In this document: positions 10,807 to 22,830 of the stretch, piece after piece
Position numbering within the stretch: the first letter of the stretch is position 1
How the letters are laid out: every line of letters begins with the position of its first letter
DNA from: Anthonomus grandis grandis
Lineage: Eukaryota; Arthropoda; Insecta; Coleoptera; Curculionidae
DNA: 64,000 nucleotides
Direction: 5' to 3'
NCBI RefSeq assembly: GCF_022605725.1
Contig: NC_065564.1
Coordinates: forward strand, 11,758,698 to 11,822,697
Notes under the pieces: model-generated
What the model was told of the DNA's origin: nothing
Databases searched by the model: none
What the model saw: the letters and a program-made list of their open reading frames with translations, nothing else
Made by a program: the position numbers and the translations under genes

Positions 10807-12817
10807 CAGGGTGTCAATTTGAAAACTTCCCACCCCTATTATCTCGAAACGGGTTAGGTTTTTATAAAATCGCTAGGACACGTCGATTTTATTATCGAGG
10901 GGGAACAATTTTTATGCAGAAATCACTTCGCCTCTTTCAACCACCTACCCCCCCAGAACCTCCCTCTCAAAAATCTTAAATGGCAATAGGGGTTGAGTGA
11001 TACCTCATTTGAAAGAACTTTTTATTCTCTACATTTTGGCACCTTATTTTTTAAATTTGAGTGCTGCGTTGCCAAGTTAGGGTTATTTAAACATTGTTAA
11101 ATTACTTATTATTAAACATTATTCCTGTAAGTGTTTTAATTACGTTAAAGCTATGATTTGCATTGAAACATGTTATTTAGGTTAATATTATTTTTACTAA
11201 ACATTTGCATAGCCGTTACAATTATGGTCTTTACAAAAGCACGCCTAAAATTTATTTTATTAACACATCTACTTTAAGAGGTGTTCAAAGTGTTCTCCAT
11301 TGTTCTCCAAACAAAAATAAAGTCTATTCTCAAATTCTTCCCGAACATTCTGAAATACCTCTTCTGGAATAGCCCTACTTGCCTCTGTAATTCTTCTTTT
11401 TAAATCTTCGATATCATCAGGCTGAGTTTTATAAACAACCGATTTTATGTGCCCCCATAAAAAAAAATCTAACGGCGTTAAGTCTGGTGACCTAGCAGGC
11501 CATTCTATCGGTCCCCTTCTACCAATCCATTGGTTAGGGAATCTGTTATTCAACCACTCCCGCACTGGCCGAAAATAATGCGGCGTAGCTCCATCTTGCT
11601 GAAAGTGTAGTTCGTTTTCTTGCAAAATGTTACCAACTTGATTTTCCAGTTCAGTTGTTATCAAAGGATCGATTACATCTTCAAGTAGGTGTAAGTAGAG
11701 CTCTCCAGTGAAGTTTTGTTCAATAAACAACGGTCCTATAACAGCATTTCCAAGAATACCGGCCCAAACATTAATTTTTTGTGGCCGCTGTGTAGCACCC
11801 TCTCTGAAAATGTGGGGATTGTCCTCACTCCAGTATCGACAATTCTGTCTATTGACATGGCTGTTTAGGAAAAAGGTACATTCATCACTGAAGCAAATGT
11901 TGCTTACCACAATTGCACGAGTGTTTATTAAGTTGGACATAATTTCGCAAAACTCTATTCTCCTATCAAAATCGTCCTCATGAAGTTCCTGTAAAATTTG
12001 CATCTTGTACGGATGATATTTATGTAACTGTAATGCTCGTCGTACAGTTTCATATGACATTCCAGTTAGACGTGCTACTGTACGGAGAGAATTGGTGGGT
12101 TCTGCAACGAAAAAAAAACTTCTGCCGTTCTTCTTGCGCATCTTCCTTGCTCGCCATAAATAAAAATCATTTCACTTCTTTGACTAAGCATGTATACCAT
12201 AATAACTAACAATAACACACAAATTATCGAAATAAATTTTAACTGATTTAAATACCTAGTGACATTGACTGGTAGGAAAGTTCACTAAATACTATTTTAA
12301 ATTTCGGATCATATCATCGAACTGTATTGAGACGAATTCCATTGCAAACGAAAATAAACAAAAAAGAAAAAAAATTAAATGTTTATCTTTCATGACCAAA
12401 AGAATTTGTCGGATTGATAAACACTTTCAGTGAGAAATGCACCGGTTCGCTTTATGGTCAAACACGTTCCAATAGAAATCATAGCTTTAACGTATTTAAA
12501 ACACTTACAGGAATAATGTTTAATAATAAGTAATTTAACAATGTTTAAATAACCCTAACTTGGCAACGCAGCACTCAAATTTAAAAAATAAGTTGCCAAA
12601 ATGTAGAGAATAAAAAGTTCTTTCAAATGAGGTATCACTCAACCCCTATTGCCATTTAAGATTTTTGAGAGAAGGTTCTGGGGGGTAGGGGGTTGAAAGA
12701 GTGATTTCTGCATAAAAATTGTTCCCCCTCGATAATAAAATCCACGTTTCCTAGCGATTTTATAAAAACCTAACCCGTTTCGAGATAATAGGGGTGGGAA
12801 GTTTTCAAATTGACACC

Positions 12818-12820
<3 letters not shown>
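10807..12820 (-). mobile_element. DD41D (rosa-like) mariner with long TIRs
   Basis: Complete element flanked by TA (10805-10806 and 12821-12822). Both ends start CAGGGTGTCAATTTGAAA. The terminal inverted repeats are unusually long, about 360-375 bp (10807-11182 and 12465-12820), with only scattered mismatches. It contains one transposase gene on the minus strand and sits inside the P-like fold-back element. Confidence 0.9.
11269..12157 (-). pseudogene. DD41D mariner transposase, N-terminal deletion
   Basis: The long open frame (12141 to 11269, 290 codons) begins within the second helix-turn-helix (LRTVARLTGMSYETVRRAL). The catalytic triad is complete: FSDECTF, FQQDGATPHY and SPDLTPLDFF, with 41 residues between the second Asp and the Asp of TPLD, the DD41D spacing. 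Compared with the relative at 16673, about 70 N-terminal residues are missing. An ATG at 12157 in another frame is followed by an A-run that shifts frame, so the native start is lost. The catalytic domain is open, but DNA binding is probably defective. Confidence 0.87.

Positions 12821-12884
<64 letters not shown>
12821..12884. repeat. (TA)n microsatellite
   Basis: About 60 bp of nearly pure TA next to the right end of the mariner. A shorter TA tract precedes the left end at 10793-10806. The mariner probably inserted into a TA-rich target that later expanded. Confidence 0.9.
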
Positions 12885-13281
12885 AGTTGTAGATTTTTTT
12901 ATTATCTACAATTTTTCACCCCTTTTCACCCTCCAAAACTTTACTTCCCTTATAACCTGCTCCTGCATGAATTTTTTTCTCGTTCCTGATACCCCCCTAA
13001 ACCTTTTCCCGTCGTTAGTTTCCGGATAACAATTTTTTCCTTTTTTGCTTAAAATTGGTTCAATTCGCCTGGACTAAATAATACACGAGATTTTTAAACG
13101 AGACCGGAGCGCGCTTCTTTTTGCGCCATCTATCCGCCAGCCGCTTTTAGTGGCACGATTTTGCCCGTAAGGTTGCGCATCTTCCCATATTCTCAATCAA
13201 CGGTTATGGTGTATATAATATTTCAGTAGTATAAACAGTTGTTTTATGCACCGTTTTATTCGTTTTAAACATCAAATAATC

Positions 13282-15364
13282 ATGAAAGTCGATACTGTTT
13301 TACCCGGGAATAGTTCTGATGACAATATTCAAATGGAGAATGAAATAGAAATTCCTTCATATCGTTCGGACAGTGATTCGGAGATTGAAGAATTAGAAAG
13401 AAAAAAAAGCGTGGCGAGAGTAAACAGCGGCTCTTTGTAAGAAAATTTGCATGTGTTAAAGAAGCGGAGGAAGTTGTTCGTGCAGAAAATACTTGGTCTA
13501 TTTTAATAACACAAATGACTGAAGAAGGAAAGAAAAGGTTTTATCGCTGTAACAACGTAAAACTGGTTACGGAATAAGTCAGGAAGTTAAGACAGAAATA
13601 AACAAACTATTTGATTTACATTTAAAGCCTAAAGCTATTTTAAAAAGTCTTAGTAAGATGGAGGGAGTAAAATTACCATCAATGAAACAATTAAACAATT
13701 ATCTATCAAGTCGTAGACGTGTTAAATACGGTTCCTCAACTATAAGTCTAGGAGAACTGGAGCGGTGGATATTAAATCATACAGCAGTTCCCGAGGACAT
13801 ACACTAAGTGTTTGTACTTTCTTATTATATATTGGAGGATGAACCAATGTCCTTCCACTTTGCATTGTCTACAAAACATTTACTGGGGTTAGCAGAACGT
13901 CATGCAAATATTATCCATGCTGATGCGACATACAAGTTGATTTGGCAAGGGTTCCCGGTATTAGTTGTAGGAACTACAGATAAACATAGAAAATTTCATC
14001 CGATATGTCTAGGAGTTTCGACAAACGAGCGTCAGGAAGATTTTACCATGTTATTTAATAGTTTAAAAGAACAGGTTATACGGACATTCTCTACAACCGT
14101 CGGTATTAGTTTGTGATGCCGCAAAGAGCATCCAAAATGCTTTTACAGAAGTCTTTGGTCCTGAACCTATTGTAAGAATGTGTTGGGCACATGCAAAAAC
14201 AAAAATGCAAACCAGGGTTGAACAAACTTGCTCAGATAAAAACGCCCGAAAGAATGTATTACAAGACATTGATGCTTTACAGTCCGTTACTTCTCCTGTT
14301 AACATTTTACTAGCGCATCACAGCTTTTTATGAGGAAATGTAAAATCCAAACTAATTTTATTAAATACTTCAAAGAAGAGTGGTTAACTCAAAATCGCAA
14401 TTGGTACCTAGGTGCTTGTTGGAATTAATATTCTGTTATATTAATACAAAAACCAATAAACCAGGTTCCGAAAGGAAAATAAAACCCGCAAACATAAATT
14501 AGACATAGGGCTCATAGAAAGTAATAGAAAGGCAAAAGTGGCAATAAACTTAAGTACTCTAAAAGACCTTTTTTTTAGGTTGTCAAGAAAATGGTTCAGT
14601 TATACAAACAAACATATTTGATTTATTTGACATTTTGAAATGAAGCAAAAAGGCTTTTGATGTGAGTTTGTAATTTTAGTCTAAAGCAGAAACGTATTGA
14701 ATACAGATGTATTAAAATATACTTTCGTTTAATTTAAATTTCCATACACCATTATATTTTCGTTAGCAATACAAAAGATAGATAGCAAGATAGCAATACA
14801 TTACGCGAAAGATTTCCTTTGTCTCGTTTTCTGGTTATCGCATCGGAAATGTTAACTATCTCCGATGCGATAACCAGAAAACGAGACAAAGGAAATCTTT
14901 CGCGTTAGTAGTTAACAAATGGTCCTGCAAAACTAACTACAGAGGAGTCCTTTTCAATTACTCCGCTTATTAAACTTCCTGATTGGACAAAAGCATATCA
15001 ATGGGCAAAATTAGATAAAAAAATAAAGGTGTTAGATGCTGACACGAAGAACAATGTCTATATAGTACCAGGAGGTTAAGTATTGGATGTTCAGGCAGAA
15101 AAACCTTGGGAAACTTTTGATGAATTCAAAGAATTTTTTTTTTCCACTTGGAGAGTAACAATTCCCAAAGAAAAAGATGATTGGATGAAAAGGTAGCTGC
15201 AATTGTTTACAGTTTTTTAAGATGTATATGTGCAAACATCTTCTGGGCCTAGCAATTAGATTAAAATATACAGTTCCGCCTGTAGAGGCAAAAAATATCC
15301 ATATTGGCAAAAAAAGAAAGCGTGGACGTCCATCAAAATCCAAACCTGCTTTGGTAATTCAGTG
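13282..15364 (+). pseudogene. MULE transposase pseudogene (Mutator-like)
   Basis: Mutator-like transposase in fragments. An acidic N-terminus (13282 onward) is frameshifted in an A-run near 13405. It is followed by a remnant of a FLYWCH-like segment (KKRFYRC, 13530) and an internal deletion. The MULE domain is clear at 13900-14110: HADATYKLIWQGFPV, then DKHRKFHPI and ERQEDF. WAHAK follows at 14190. The C-terminal SWIM finger appears near 15210-15250 as MCKHLLGLAIRLKY, then a basic KKRKRGRPSK tail and stop at 15362-15364. Numerous stops and frameshifts. A hairpin-forming inverted duplication interrupts it at 14803-14905. Confidence 0.85.
14803..14905. repeat. Perfect 45-bp inverted repeat inside MULE
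   Basis: Arms 14803-14847 and 14861-14905 are exact reverse complements around a 13-nt loop. The left arm is ordinary MULE coding sequence (translating as RERFPLSRFL). The right arm is its inverted copy, so this is a local templated inverted duplication. The lack of mismatches implies it is recent or maintained by gene conversion. Confidence 0.95.
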
Positions 15365-16081
15365 ATGTTTTTAATTTATTGAAGTCTTATTAATAATTTG
15401 TTTAATGTTCACTCTTTTTTGTTTTGTGGTTCAAATACTGTTTTAAAAATGGCTTTTTTTGTTCTTTTTGTTTTATAAATAGAAGGCAATAAAGTATATT
15501 TGTGATGCCTATTTTTGTTTTATTTTATGCTCACTAGCTTTTGTCATATTATAAAGTATGAAGTTCAAATAGTTTTTAGAAGCTTTATTATTTAAATAGC
15601 TATCCAGATTAGTATAAAACAGTTGACAATATTAACTTTATTAGATGCTAAAGATTAGATGTTCAATAAGTATTATAGTTGCTCCACCCAGTTTTTAAAC
15701 GTGCTAAAAAGTATAAAAACTGATGTTCGATTAAATACTACCCGCTTATAAATACTAACCCTGTATACGCATCTAATCCAAAGAGTATAGGGCTCTTGCG
15801 CATTGAGCCTTATGTCCTAAAAATTTTAAGTCGTTTAAATGCTTTAAATTTGAGTTATGGCGGACAAAAGAAATTTTACCCATTTTTTACGATTTTTTTA
15901 CTTTTACTCGATACCGCTCCCTTTGTGGGTACCGGAAAAAAAATTGTTTACGGATCCATTATTCTCAATGTTTTGAGAGATGACATGCCAAATTTCATCA
16001 GTTCGCTACTCATACAACCAAAGATATGAATTTGAAAAATTGAAAAAGACACGACAATTAGTGTCGGACATGGCGCCCTTA
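15365..16081. other. No gene recognised
   Basis: AT-rich sequence downstream of the MULE stop. No open frame with recognisable features. Confidence 0.4.
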
Positions 16082-16083
16082 TA

Positions 16084-18216
16084 CAGGGTGACAATTTCAA
16101 GAGTAGCCATGGCTTATAATTTTTAAACCGTAAAAGATATAAAAAAATGCTTAAAACCGTTTCTATAGTAACAAGGGGGAACCAAAATGATGAAGTTTTT
16201 AGGGATATACTATCATCCCCCTAACCCCCAGAGCCACCCCCTTAAAAATTTTAAATTGGAAGGGTAGTCGAGTGATACCTTGTTTGAAAGATCTATTAAT
16301 TCCCTATATTTTGCCGTCTTACTCATTAAAATCAATGCAACCATTTCCGAGATATGTATGTCCTTTTAAATGTTAGTCAATTCATTTTACTATCAGAATA
16401 AAAATATTTATTCTGATACTAAAATGAATTGTTAAAAGCCAAAACAAAACTCCAATAAATAGTACACTTATACTGAAATTATTGAATTGTCGGAATGGTA
16501 TTTGGCGATGTAAAAAAAAGGAAAATTTTCGATGCCTGCCATTCTCGAAATATTTGTTGTTTTTTGTTTATTTAAATTTTGCCTTAAAATGTTCAATTTT
16601 TGGTTTGGTTAGTAATATCGTGGTTCTTTTTGTGATTTAAAGTTCTCTCACTGCTCTAGTTTTATTTTTACAATGGTTTATACGATCGCCGAAAGAGTTG
16701 AAATGATATTTATTTATGGTTCTCAAAATCGCTGTTTTCGTAGAAGTGCCACAATATTTAATGAGAGGCACCCAGATAAGCAGGTTGGGCATTATTACAT
16801 GCAGAAGTTGGTAAGAAAATTTGAAGAAATTTGGTTTGTAGGTGATATAAAGAAAAATCAGCCAAGAATACTGGATGAAGCAACTCAGATTGAGGTTCTT
16901 GGGCATTTTGCTATGGATCCTGGTATGTCGACTCGTCAAGCAGCAGCTGCCACAGGAGTGTCTCGTGAATCAGTACGAAAGATATTAAAAATTAATAAAT
17001 TCCATCCTTACAAGCTACAGATTGTTCAAGAACTTGGTGATGACGATCCAGACAGGCGGATCGAATTTTGTGAATTAATGACCCAAAAAATAATAAATGA
17101 GCCACGTTTTATAAAAAACATTTGTTTCAGTGACGAGTGCACTTTTTATTTAAACGGTAACGTTAATAAGCAAAACTGCCGTTACTGAAGTGATGAGAAT
17201 CCCCATATTTTTAGGGAAGGGCACACCCAATATCCCCAAAAAATAAATGTGTGGGCCGGAATTCTAGGGAATAATATAATTGGGCCATTGTTTATTGATG
17301 ATAATCTAAATGGAGAAATTTATGCTGAAATGTTAGAAACAACTGTTGAGCCTTTAGTAATAACGGAATTGGAAAACCAAAGGGATGAAAATGGAGATCT
17401 TGTTCTTGATGAAAATTTATTGCATTTTCAACAAGATGGGGCCCCACCACATTATGTATTGCCTGTTAGAGAGTGGCTAGATAATCATTATCCAGACCAA
17501 TGGATTGCCGGCCGGATTGGTGGCCGCCAAGATCGCCAGATCTCACCCCTCTCGATTTTTTTCTTTGGGGTCACCTAAAATCGGTCGTTTTCAAAACGCA
17601 GCCTGCCACCATTGAGGAGCTAAAACAAAGAATTACACAAGAGTGCCGATTATTAACAACTGAAGTTTTTAGAAATGTTCGTCAAGAGTTTGAAAACAGA
17701 TTGTACTTTTGCTTGCAAAATAATGGAAGCCACTTTGAGCATTTAATAAAATAATTAAAGTTCAATGCAGATTTTTATTGTTTTAAAAATAGAATAAACG
17801 CAATATTGCAGAGTGTTTTCCTAGTTCTTAACCATTTGTACTAATGTTCAAATGTTAAATATTTTATGACATTTTCAAAATATGTTAATTTTATAAGAAA
17901 TTAAAAAACACTTAAATAACCTTTAATAAAATATTAAAATTAGCATAACTCTAAAATAAATGCATTGATTATTATAAGTAGGGTCGCATAATATAGGGAA
18001 TTAATAGACCTTTCAAACAAGGTATCACTCGACTACCCTTCCAATTTAAAATTTTTAAGGGGGTGGCTCTGGGGGTTAGGGGGATGATAGTATATCCCTA
18101 AAAAATTCATCATTTTGGTTCCCCCTTGTTACTATAGAAACGGTTTTAAGCATTTTTTTATATCTTTTACGGTTTAAAAATTATAAGCCATGGCTACTCT
18201 TGAAATTGTCACCCTG
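16084..18216 (+). mobile_element. DD41D mariner, complete ends
   Basis: Flanked by TA (16082-16083 and 18217-18218). The ends begin CAGGGTGACAATTTCAAG and form inverted repeats of about 260 bp (16084-16345 and 17960-18216). It contains one transposase gene on the plus strand. Same family type as the element at 10807 but a clearly different subfamily in both ends and protein. Confidence 0.92.
16673..17754 (+). pseudogene. DD41D mariner transposase, one stop, one frameshift
   Basis: Near full-length transposase (about 360 codons). The N-terminus opens with MVYTIAERVEMIFIYG, then a second helix-turn-helix (STRQAAAATGVSRESVRKIL). Catalytic residues: FSDECTFYL, FQQDGAPPHY and SPDLTPLDFFLWG. Only two lesions are visible: a TGA at 17186-17188 where Trp is expected (CRYW in the relative at 11269), and a frameshift near 17510-17530. 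The start at 16673 is the first ATG and matches the N-terminus of relatives. Confidence 0.9.
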
Positions 18217-18218
18217 TA

Positions 18219-18470
18219 TACCGGGTGACACAGACAAAAGGAAACACTTAATAACTTTTTTACTTTTCAAGATAAACAATTGAAATTTGGTATAGCGATA
18301 GAATAGTTATAACAGCATCTTTTGACATATTCTATTATTTTTCATCACTGCCGGTTTAACAGGAAGTGACTCTAACTTTCTTATTTTAAATGGGATACTT
18401 GGTATATTTTTACGTATTTCGATAAAAAAATAATATTCTAAAAACAATAATACTGTATTTTCTACTTTTT
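18219..18470. repeat. Diverged mariner-type element end
   Basis: It begins TATACCGGGTGACACAG directly beside the mariner end. Its layout resembles the arm of the palindrome at 41018: a CCGGTTTAACAGGAAGT block, then TTATTTTAAATGG and a TATATTTTTAC block. Probably a degraded relative of that family. Confidence 0.4.
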
Positions 18471-19384
18471 GTTTTATACTCATAGAAAAAAATCACGTTT
18501 TTAAATTATAAAATAGGGTGCCATCGTTGATTGAATATTTGGGAAGATACGCAATCCTGTGTTAAAAAGTGTACCCGGTCGACTATCGGATTGCCGTTCA
18601 GTTTCGTGCACCGTGTGGTGCTGCCGCGAAGCGTCAAATCTAGGAACGAGGCCTCATTTTAAGTTTTAAGCGACACAGGAAAATTCTCAATTACCAGTTG
18701 TTACAACTATACTTAAAACTATAAAAAGATACCTAGTAACAAAAAAAAAAACATTTTGTTTAAATACCCCGCATCACGGTTATACAGGACGTCAATAGAG
18801 GTGGTATAATTAGAGGAAAGTTGAGCAATATAGTGTCCTTTTATAATAAAATCTAAATACTTCCTAAATTTTGCAAAAAACTGAAATTTGGCAAAATCAT
18901 TTTATTTTTTTTCTGGCGTTATTTCAAAATATATGACAAAAGTATTTATTAAATGAATAAATTATTGTCACCACTTTTTCTCGCCTATAGGATGACACCT
19001 TTAAATTTAAAATACGACGTTCTGTCTTTAAAGAGCCATCATCAACTTTGTTTTTCTTTGTCGGCACTATATTGACCATTTGCAGTTTAACGACGCGGGA
19101 ATCTTTGGGCGCCCGGCCGTGTTGTTATTTTTTTAAGACAAGGGCGATGATGATAACAGCGCTTTTATTTATTTTGTTATTGCCGATATTTAAATGCGCT
19201 GTGATCTCGCATAAATGACTAGATAAATGTGGTGGTCAAGTAATGTATTGGAAGGTGCTATCTCTTACAACTTAAATTTTATTAACAAATAATAAATTAC
19301 TTACCAAAATCCTTTTTTGAGACAAAAATAAATAAATAAAAACAAAACAAAAATTCAATAAGCTTTTAATAAGATAAATAAGAA

Positions 19385-22176
19385 TAAGACTTATAATAAA
19401 GAGAAAGTGCCAAATGTCGCTCATTGGTCGTCCAAACTTTTTTCCTCGTTGGAGATAACTGCATGTTAATTAGTGTTTTTACAGCTGTACTTTTTCCTTT
19501 AAGTAAATTTGCCAAAAAGTTTTTAGACACTAGATTTGCTTTCTTTTTAAGGCGTAAATACTTATTTTTTTAAGCTTTAAACTTTTTTTTTTTAATGAAG
19601 TTAACTTAACACTTAAAACTCTTGATTTTTTTTTAATATTAGATTTTGTAGAAGATGGAGTATCTGGATAATCTACAGTGAACTTTAGAACTGTCTGTGT
19701 GCTTTGAGGACTGGGACTGTGACGTACAAGTTTAACTTTTTCATGTTGGTCACCGACAATCTCATCTTCGTGAAGCCTCTTACGAGAATAAATTTTTAAT
19801 TGTTTATCTGAAATATAAAACAATTTATCCATCTTCTAAAACATAAAGGGGTCATTCAAAAAAGTTAGCTATACAGTGCTTTCATTTCAAAACGAACCAT
19901 CCTTAATAACTTCTCAAAAAAAAAACTTCCTAAAAAAAACACGTGAATTTAGATATACAGGAGGACGTTTAATTTTATATTTTAACTAGGAATAAATTTC
20001 TTAAATGGAAAAAAAGTTTATTAAGTTGTATCATTATATTACAACCAGCCAGTTAAAGCAAAATTTGTTCTATATCACTAAAAATAACAGGTGTAGAATT
20101 ATTTTTGAACAATTGCTAAAGAATATTCAAATTCTTTAAAAAAACTAAAGTTTAAAAGAAAATTTTAATTTCCTTTATTTAGAAACATATGGTTGATCAT
20201 TCTCACATATGCTTACTCGTTGACATATGCTTGATCTATTCGAAGACCAGAATAGATCAAGTGTTACCAATTTTACCAATTTTTAAAGAATATATATCTC
20301 CTTAAAATTCAAGTAATTCATTTCTTATTTAGATTTTATTGCAAGCAAAAGCAAATTTGTAAAAATTTACCAAACACTTACCATTTTTTGGACAATGCTG
20401 CAAAATATCAACTTGAATATGCGTGCCAGGCAATACATTTGTATCAATTGTAGTATCTACAAATAAAAACTTTCTAAAAACTTGTATTATACTATCTGGT
20501 AAATTTAGAGACATTTAAGTACAAGTGCTCAAAATTGACGAGTGCATTCAGTTTTTTGTTTATTAAATATTAGGATTATTATAAATATATATAATAATAT
20601 TACGATTTTCGAAACACCGTCAAAGGCTAAAGTATCTAACAGAAAATTGAAAAGTAATCACCCAAAAGTAGTTTTCACTGTATTTTATTACTTAGATCTG
20701 TTATAAGTTACTTATTTTATTGAGTATTACGTCACTTATAGCAAAAATTAATTTAGAAAATACCATTAAAAATACATTACTTGTAATAATCAATATTTAA
20801 CAACTGAAAAAGATTTTATTAAAGATATCTTAATACAAAAAAATTATTTTAGTTTGTTAGTTTAATTAGAGTTTGATAATGCACGTATAAAATTGAATCA
20901 ACCAATTTTTACGACAAATCTTATTTTACTATTTATTCCAGGTTTTTCTTATAAGATAAAAAGCATTGCTAAAAAATTTAACATAAGAATTACTTTTAAA
21001 TCACAAAACACATTACGATATTTATTAAGAAAAACTTAACCTTTCAATTAAAATGAACTTAATAAAAATCTAATATATAAAATTCTTTGTACTTCTGGTA
21101 AATTTTACATAGGTGAAACCTGTAGACTATTACCAATAAGAATTAATGAACATAAATCTTACATAAATAAATATATACCTATAGATATAAATATAGACCC
21201 TATAAATAAAATGTAATATCCTATAAAAAGCTTCTTTATCCCGCCGAAAAATGTTTGTGTTACGTCTTTAACATCTTCTAGTTAGCAAATTAAGTGGCCT
21301 GTTAAATTTAAAATATTTGTTTGCTGTAGAACTTTTTTTGAAAAGCGAAGCTTTCTTATAATAAATAGGCATTTCCAAATTTTGCTAAAAAACAAACAAA
21401 CTTTTTATCCTAAAATGATGAGATCTATCGTCCATTTACATTTGTGCATTAAAAGAATTATCCTGCTATAAGTAAGTAATATATAATAATAATTATAGTT
21501 ATAATAATATTATAATACTTATTGTCGTAATAGGTAAGGTTTGTCACAAACTTGTAAAAGGGTTTGAAAATATGCAAAAGGGCAAATAGGAATATTTTCA
21601 GTAATGCGAGCACGAGAGTGAGCATTAAAAGTATACCCACTCATGTACTTTTAATACAACAGTTAAAAAAATCTGCCTATAAAAAATAAAGTGTCAAGTT
21701 TAAGTAATATTATAATATTCTTTACTTACCATTTTCCCAATTTATTGATGAAACTTTAGCATCTAAACTCTCAAGGCTTTGAGCGTTACATGAGGTATCA
21801 GGCAAAGAAATTGTGTTTTTAGAGGCCGATTCTATAGTTTAGAGTAAATTTATAACACTAATTTGGAAGGAAACAGTAAAATATCAAAAATAATACCTTT
21901 CCATGGAATTGGTACAGCTGATTTTAAAAGTCTCTTTCGCTTATTACTTACTGCAATATATATTTGGTCAAAATGTTTCTCGCAAACCACTTTGTTTTTT
22001 AATAAATTTTCATCCATAACATATGTTTCCGCATTGCCTATATTTTCTATCCACTGGTTAAGCAACACTGGTTTTAAAATCGGAAATTTGAAAAAACTGA
22101 GAACATTGTTTTTACATTTTCTTACATTATTGCACCCACGATACGCACACTGATTAATTTTGCCTAAAGGAGCCAT
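19385..22176 (-). pseudogene. THAP-domain P-like transposase, N-terminal half
   Basis: Four exons on the minus strand: 22176-21897, 21831-21730, 20456-20382 and 19807 onward. All have GT/AG borders and phase-1 junctions, so the frame reads through to 19530. Exon 1 is a THAP zinc finger: CAYRGC, then LSFFKFP, a Trp, CEKHF and a closing AVP. Exons 2 and 3 are short and acidic. Exon 4 is Lys-rich and likely coiled-coil. An A-run near 19590 shifts the frame into a segment with the motif RHLALSLYYKS, as at the start of the catalytic region of P-like transposases, ending near 19385. The catalytic domain is missing. THAP plus coiled coil plus this motif support the P assignment. Confidence 0.82.
20930..21220 (+). 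pseudogene. Penelope endonuclease remnant
   Basis: Plus-strand remnant inside the P-like element. It shows the linker typical of Penelope proteins (KKFNIRITFKSQNTLRYLL, near 20970-21030), then a GIY-YIG start (LCTSGKFYIGETCR) and RINEHKSYI. Stops and frameshifts are frequent and no RT part remains. Confidence 0.65.
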
Positions 22177-22464
22177 TGTTTCACAAACTAAACACATTTA
22201 CATATATCTATCTATTTGTGATTATGAAATCCAAGAAAATTTTTTAACAAATACGGCAAACACGAACCTGTGCAAAAACTCTCCCATACGACTCAGGGAT
22301 GATCGGCCGATTACTAATGAGAAGCGACGGACGAAATTATTTTCGCGCATACTGGAGAGAATCGCCATCTATTTTTCACGCATATTTGCGGTCACGCTTT
22401 AGCCCATAAGGTTGCGTATCTTCCCAAATATTCAATCAACGGTGCCATGAATACGTTGAAAGTT

Positions 22465-22830
22465 TTAATTTTTAATCAAGTAATCCTTTCTGAAATTCTT
22501 GCCATTGTGATATACGCGGAAGAATAAATGAGGCGGTTTTCCAGTGCCTTTACCATCGCAGTGCCATTCAATACTGTTATAGTCGAGCCCTTCACTGTGC
22601 TCACTTGAACTAGTCCAAGATCATTCTTTTTGTACTTCAACTCAGTACTGAAAATCCCGCTGTCCATCTTCAGACTGGATTTTGATTTGCCATGAGTATT
22701 TGATTTCTTCGGTACCACCCATATCTTGGGAGGCGTTACCCCATCTACCACCTGAGAAGGCGCCCGATAAACCCGGCAAGCCCCACACGGACTGTCTTAT
22801 TCGAGGCTCTATAAAGAGTGTTTTTTATAT
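22465..22830 (-). pseudogene. Unrecognised coding-like fragment with two TGA stops
   Basis: Minus-strand frame ending at TAA 22465-22467. It is much more GC-rich and protein-like than its surroundings. Readable segments include SVWGLPGLSGAFSGG, then EEIKYSWQIKIQSEDGQ, and near the end HLFFRVYHNGKNFRKDYL. Only two internal stops occur, both TGA, near 22628 and 22610. I do not recognise the family. It could be a decayed host exon, a retrocopy or part of an unknown element. It abuts the right flank of the P-like element. Confidence 0.45.

Larger units (their letters stand above)
10043..13202. mobile_element. Fold-back P-like element, non-autonomous
   Basis: The ends read CGTTGATTGAGAATATGG and its exact reverse complement, flanked by a 7-bp duplication GTTATGG (10036-10042 and 13203-13209). 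The inverted arms extend about 370 bp (10043-10420 and 12880-13202) and differ only lightly. The terminus is related to those of the THAP-encoding elements at 18525 and 47787, for example GGGAAGATRCGCAACC in all of them. It has no transposase of its own. A mariner inserted at 10807-12820 makes up most of its length. Confidence 0.85.
18525..22441 (-). mobile_element. P-superfamily-like element encoding a THAP protein
   Basis: The termini read CGTTGATTGAATATTTGG and the reverse complement, with a 7-bp duplication GTGCCAT at 18518-18524 and 22442-22448 (extends to 8 bp, GGTGCCAT, if the terminal base is counted in). The gene on the minus strand begins near the right end. The left subterminal part (18560-19260) matches the right part of the element at 47787-52291 in inverted orientation, so the two are full-ended members of one family. 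The transposase catalytic half is absent. Confidence 0.88.

Noticed and set aside
22608..22630. TGA codons read as selenocysteine.
   Set aside because: No SECIS-like structure or conserved context seen; two TGA in a decayed repeat-rich region fit pseudogenisation better.
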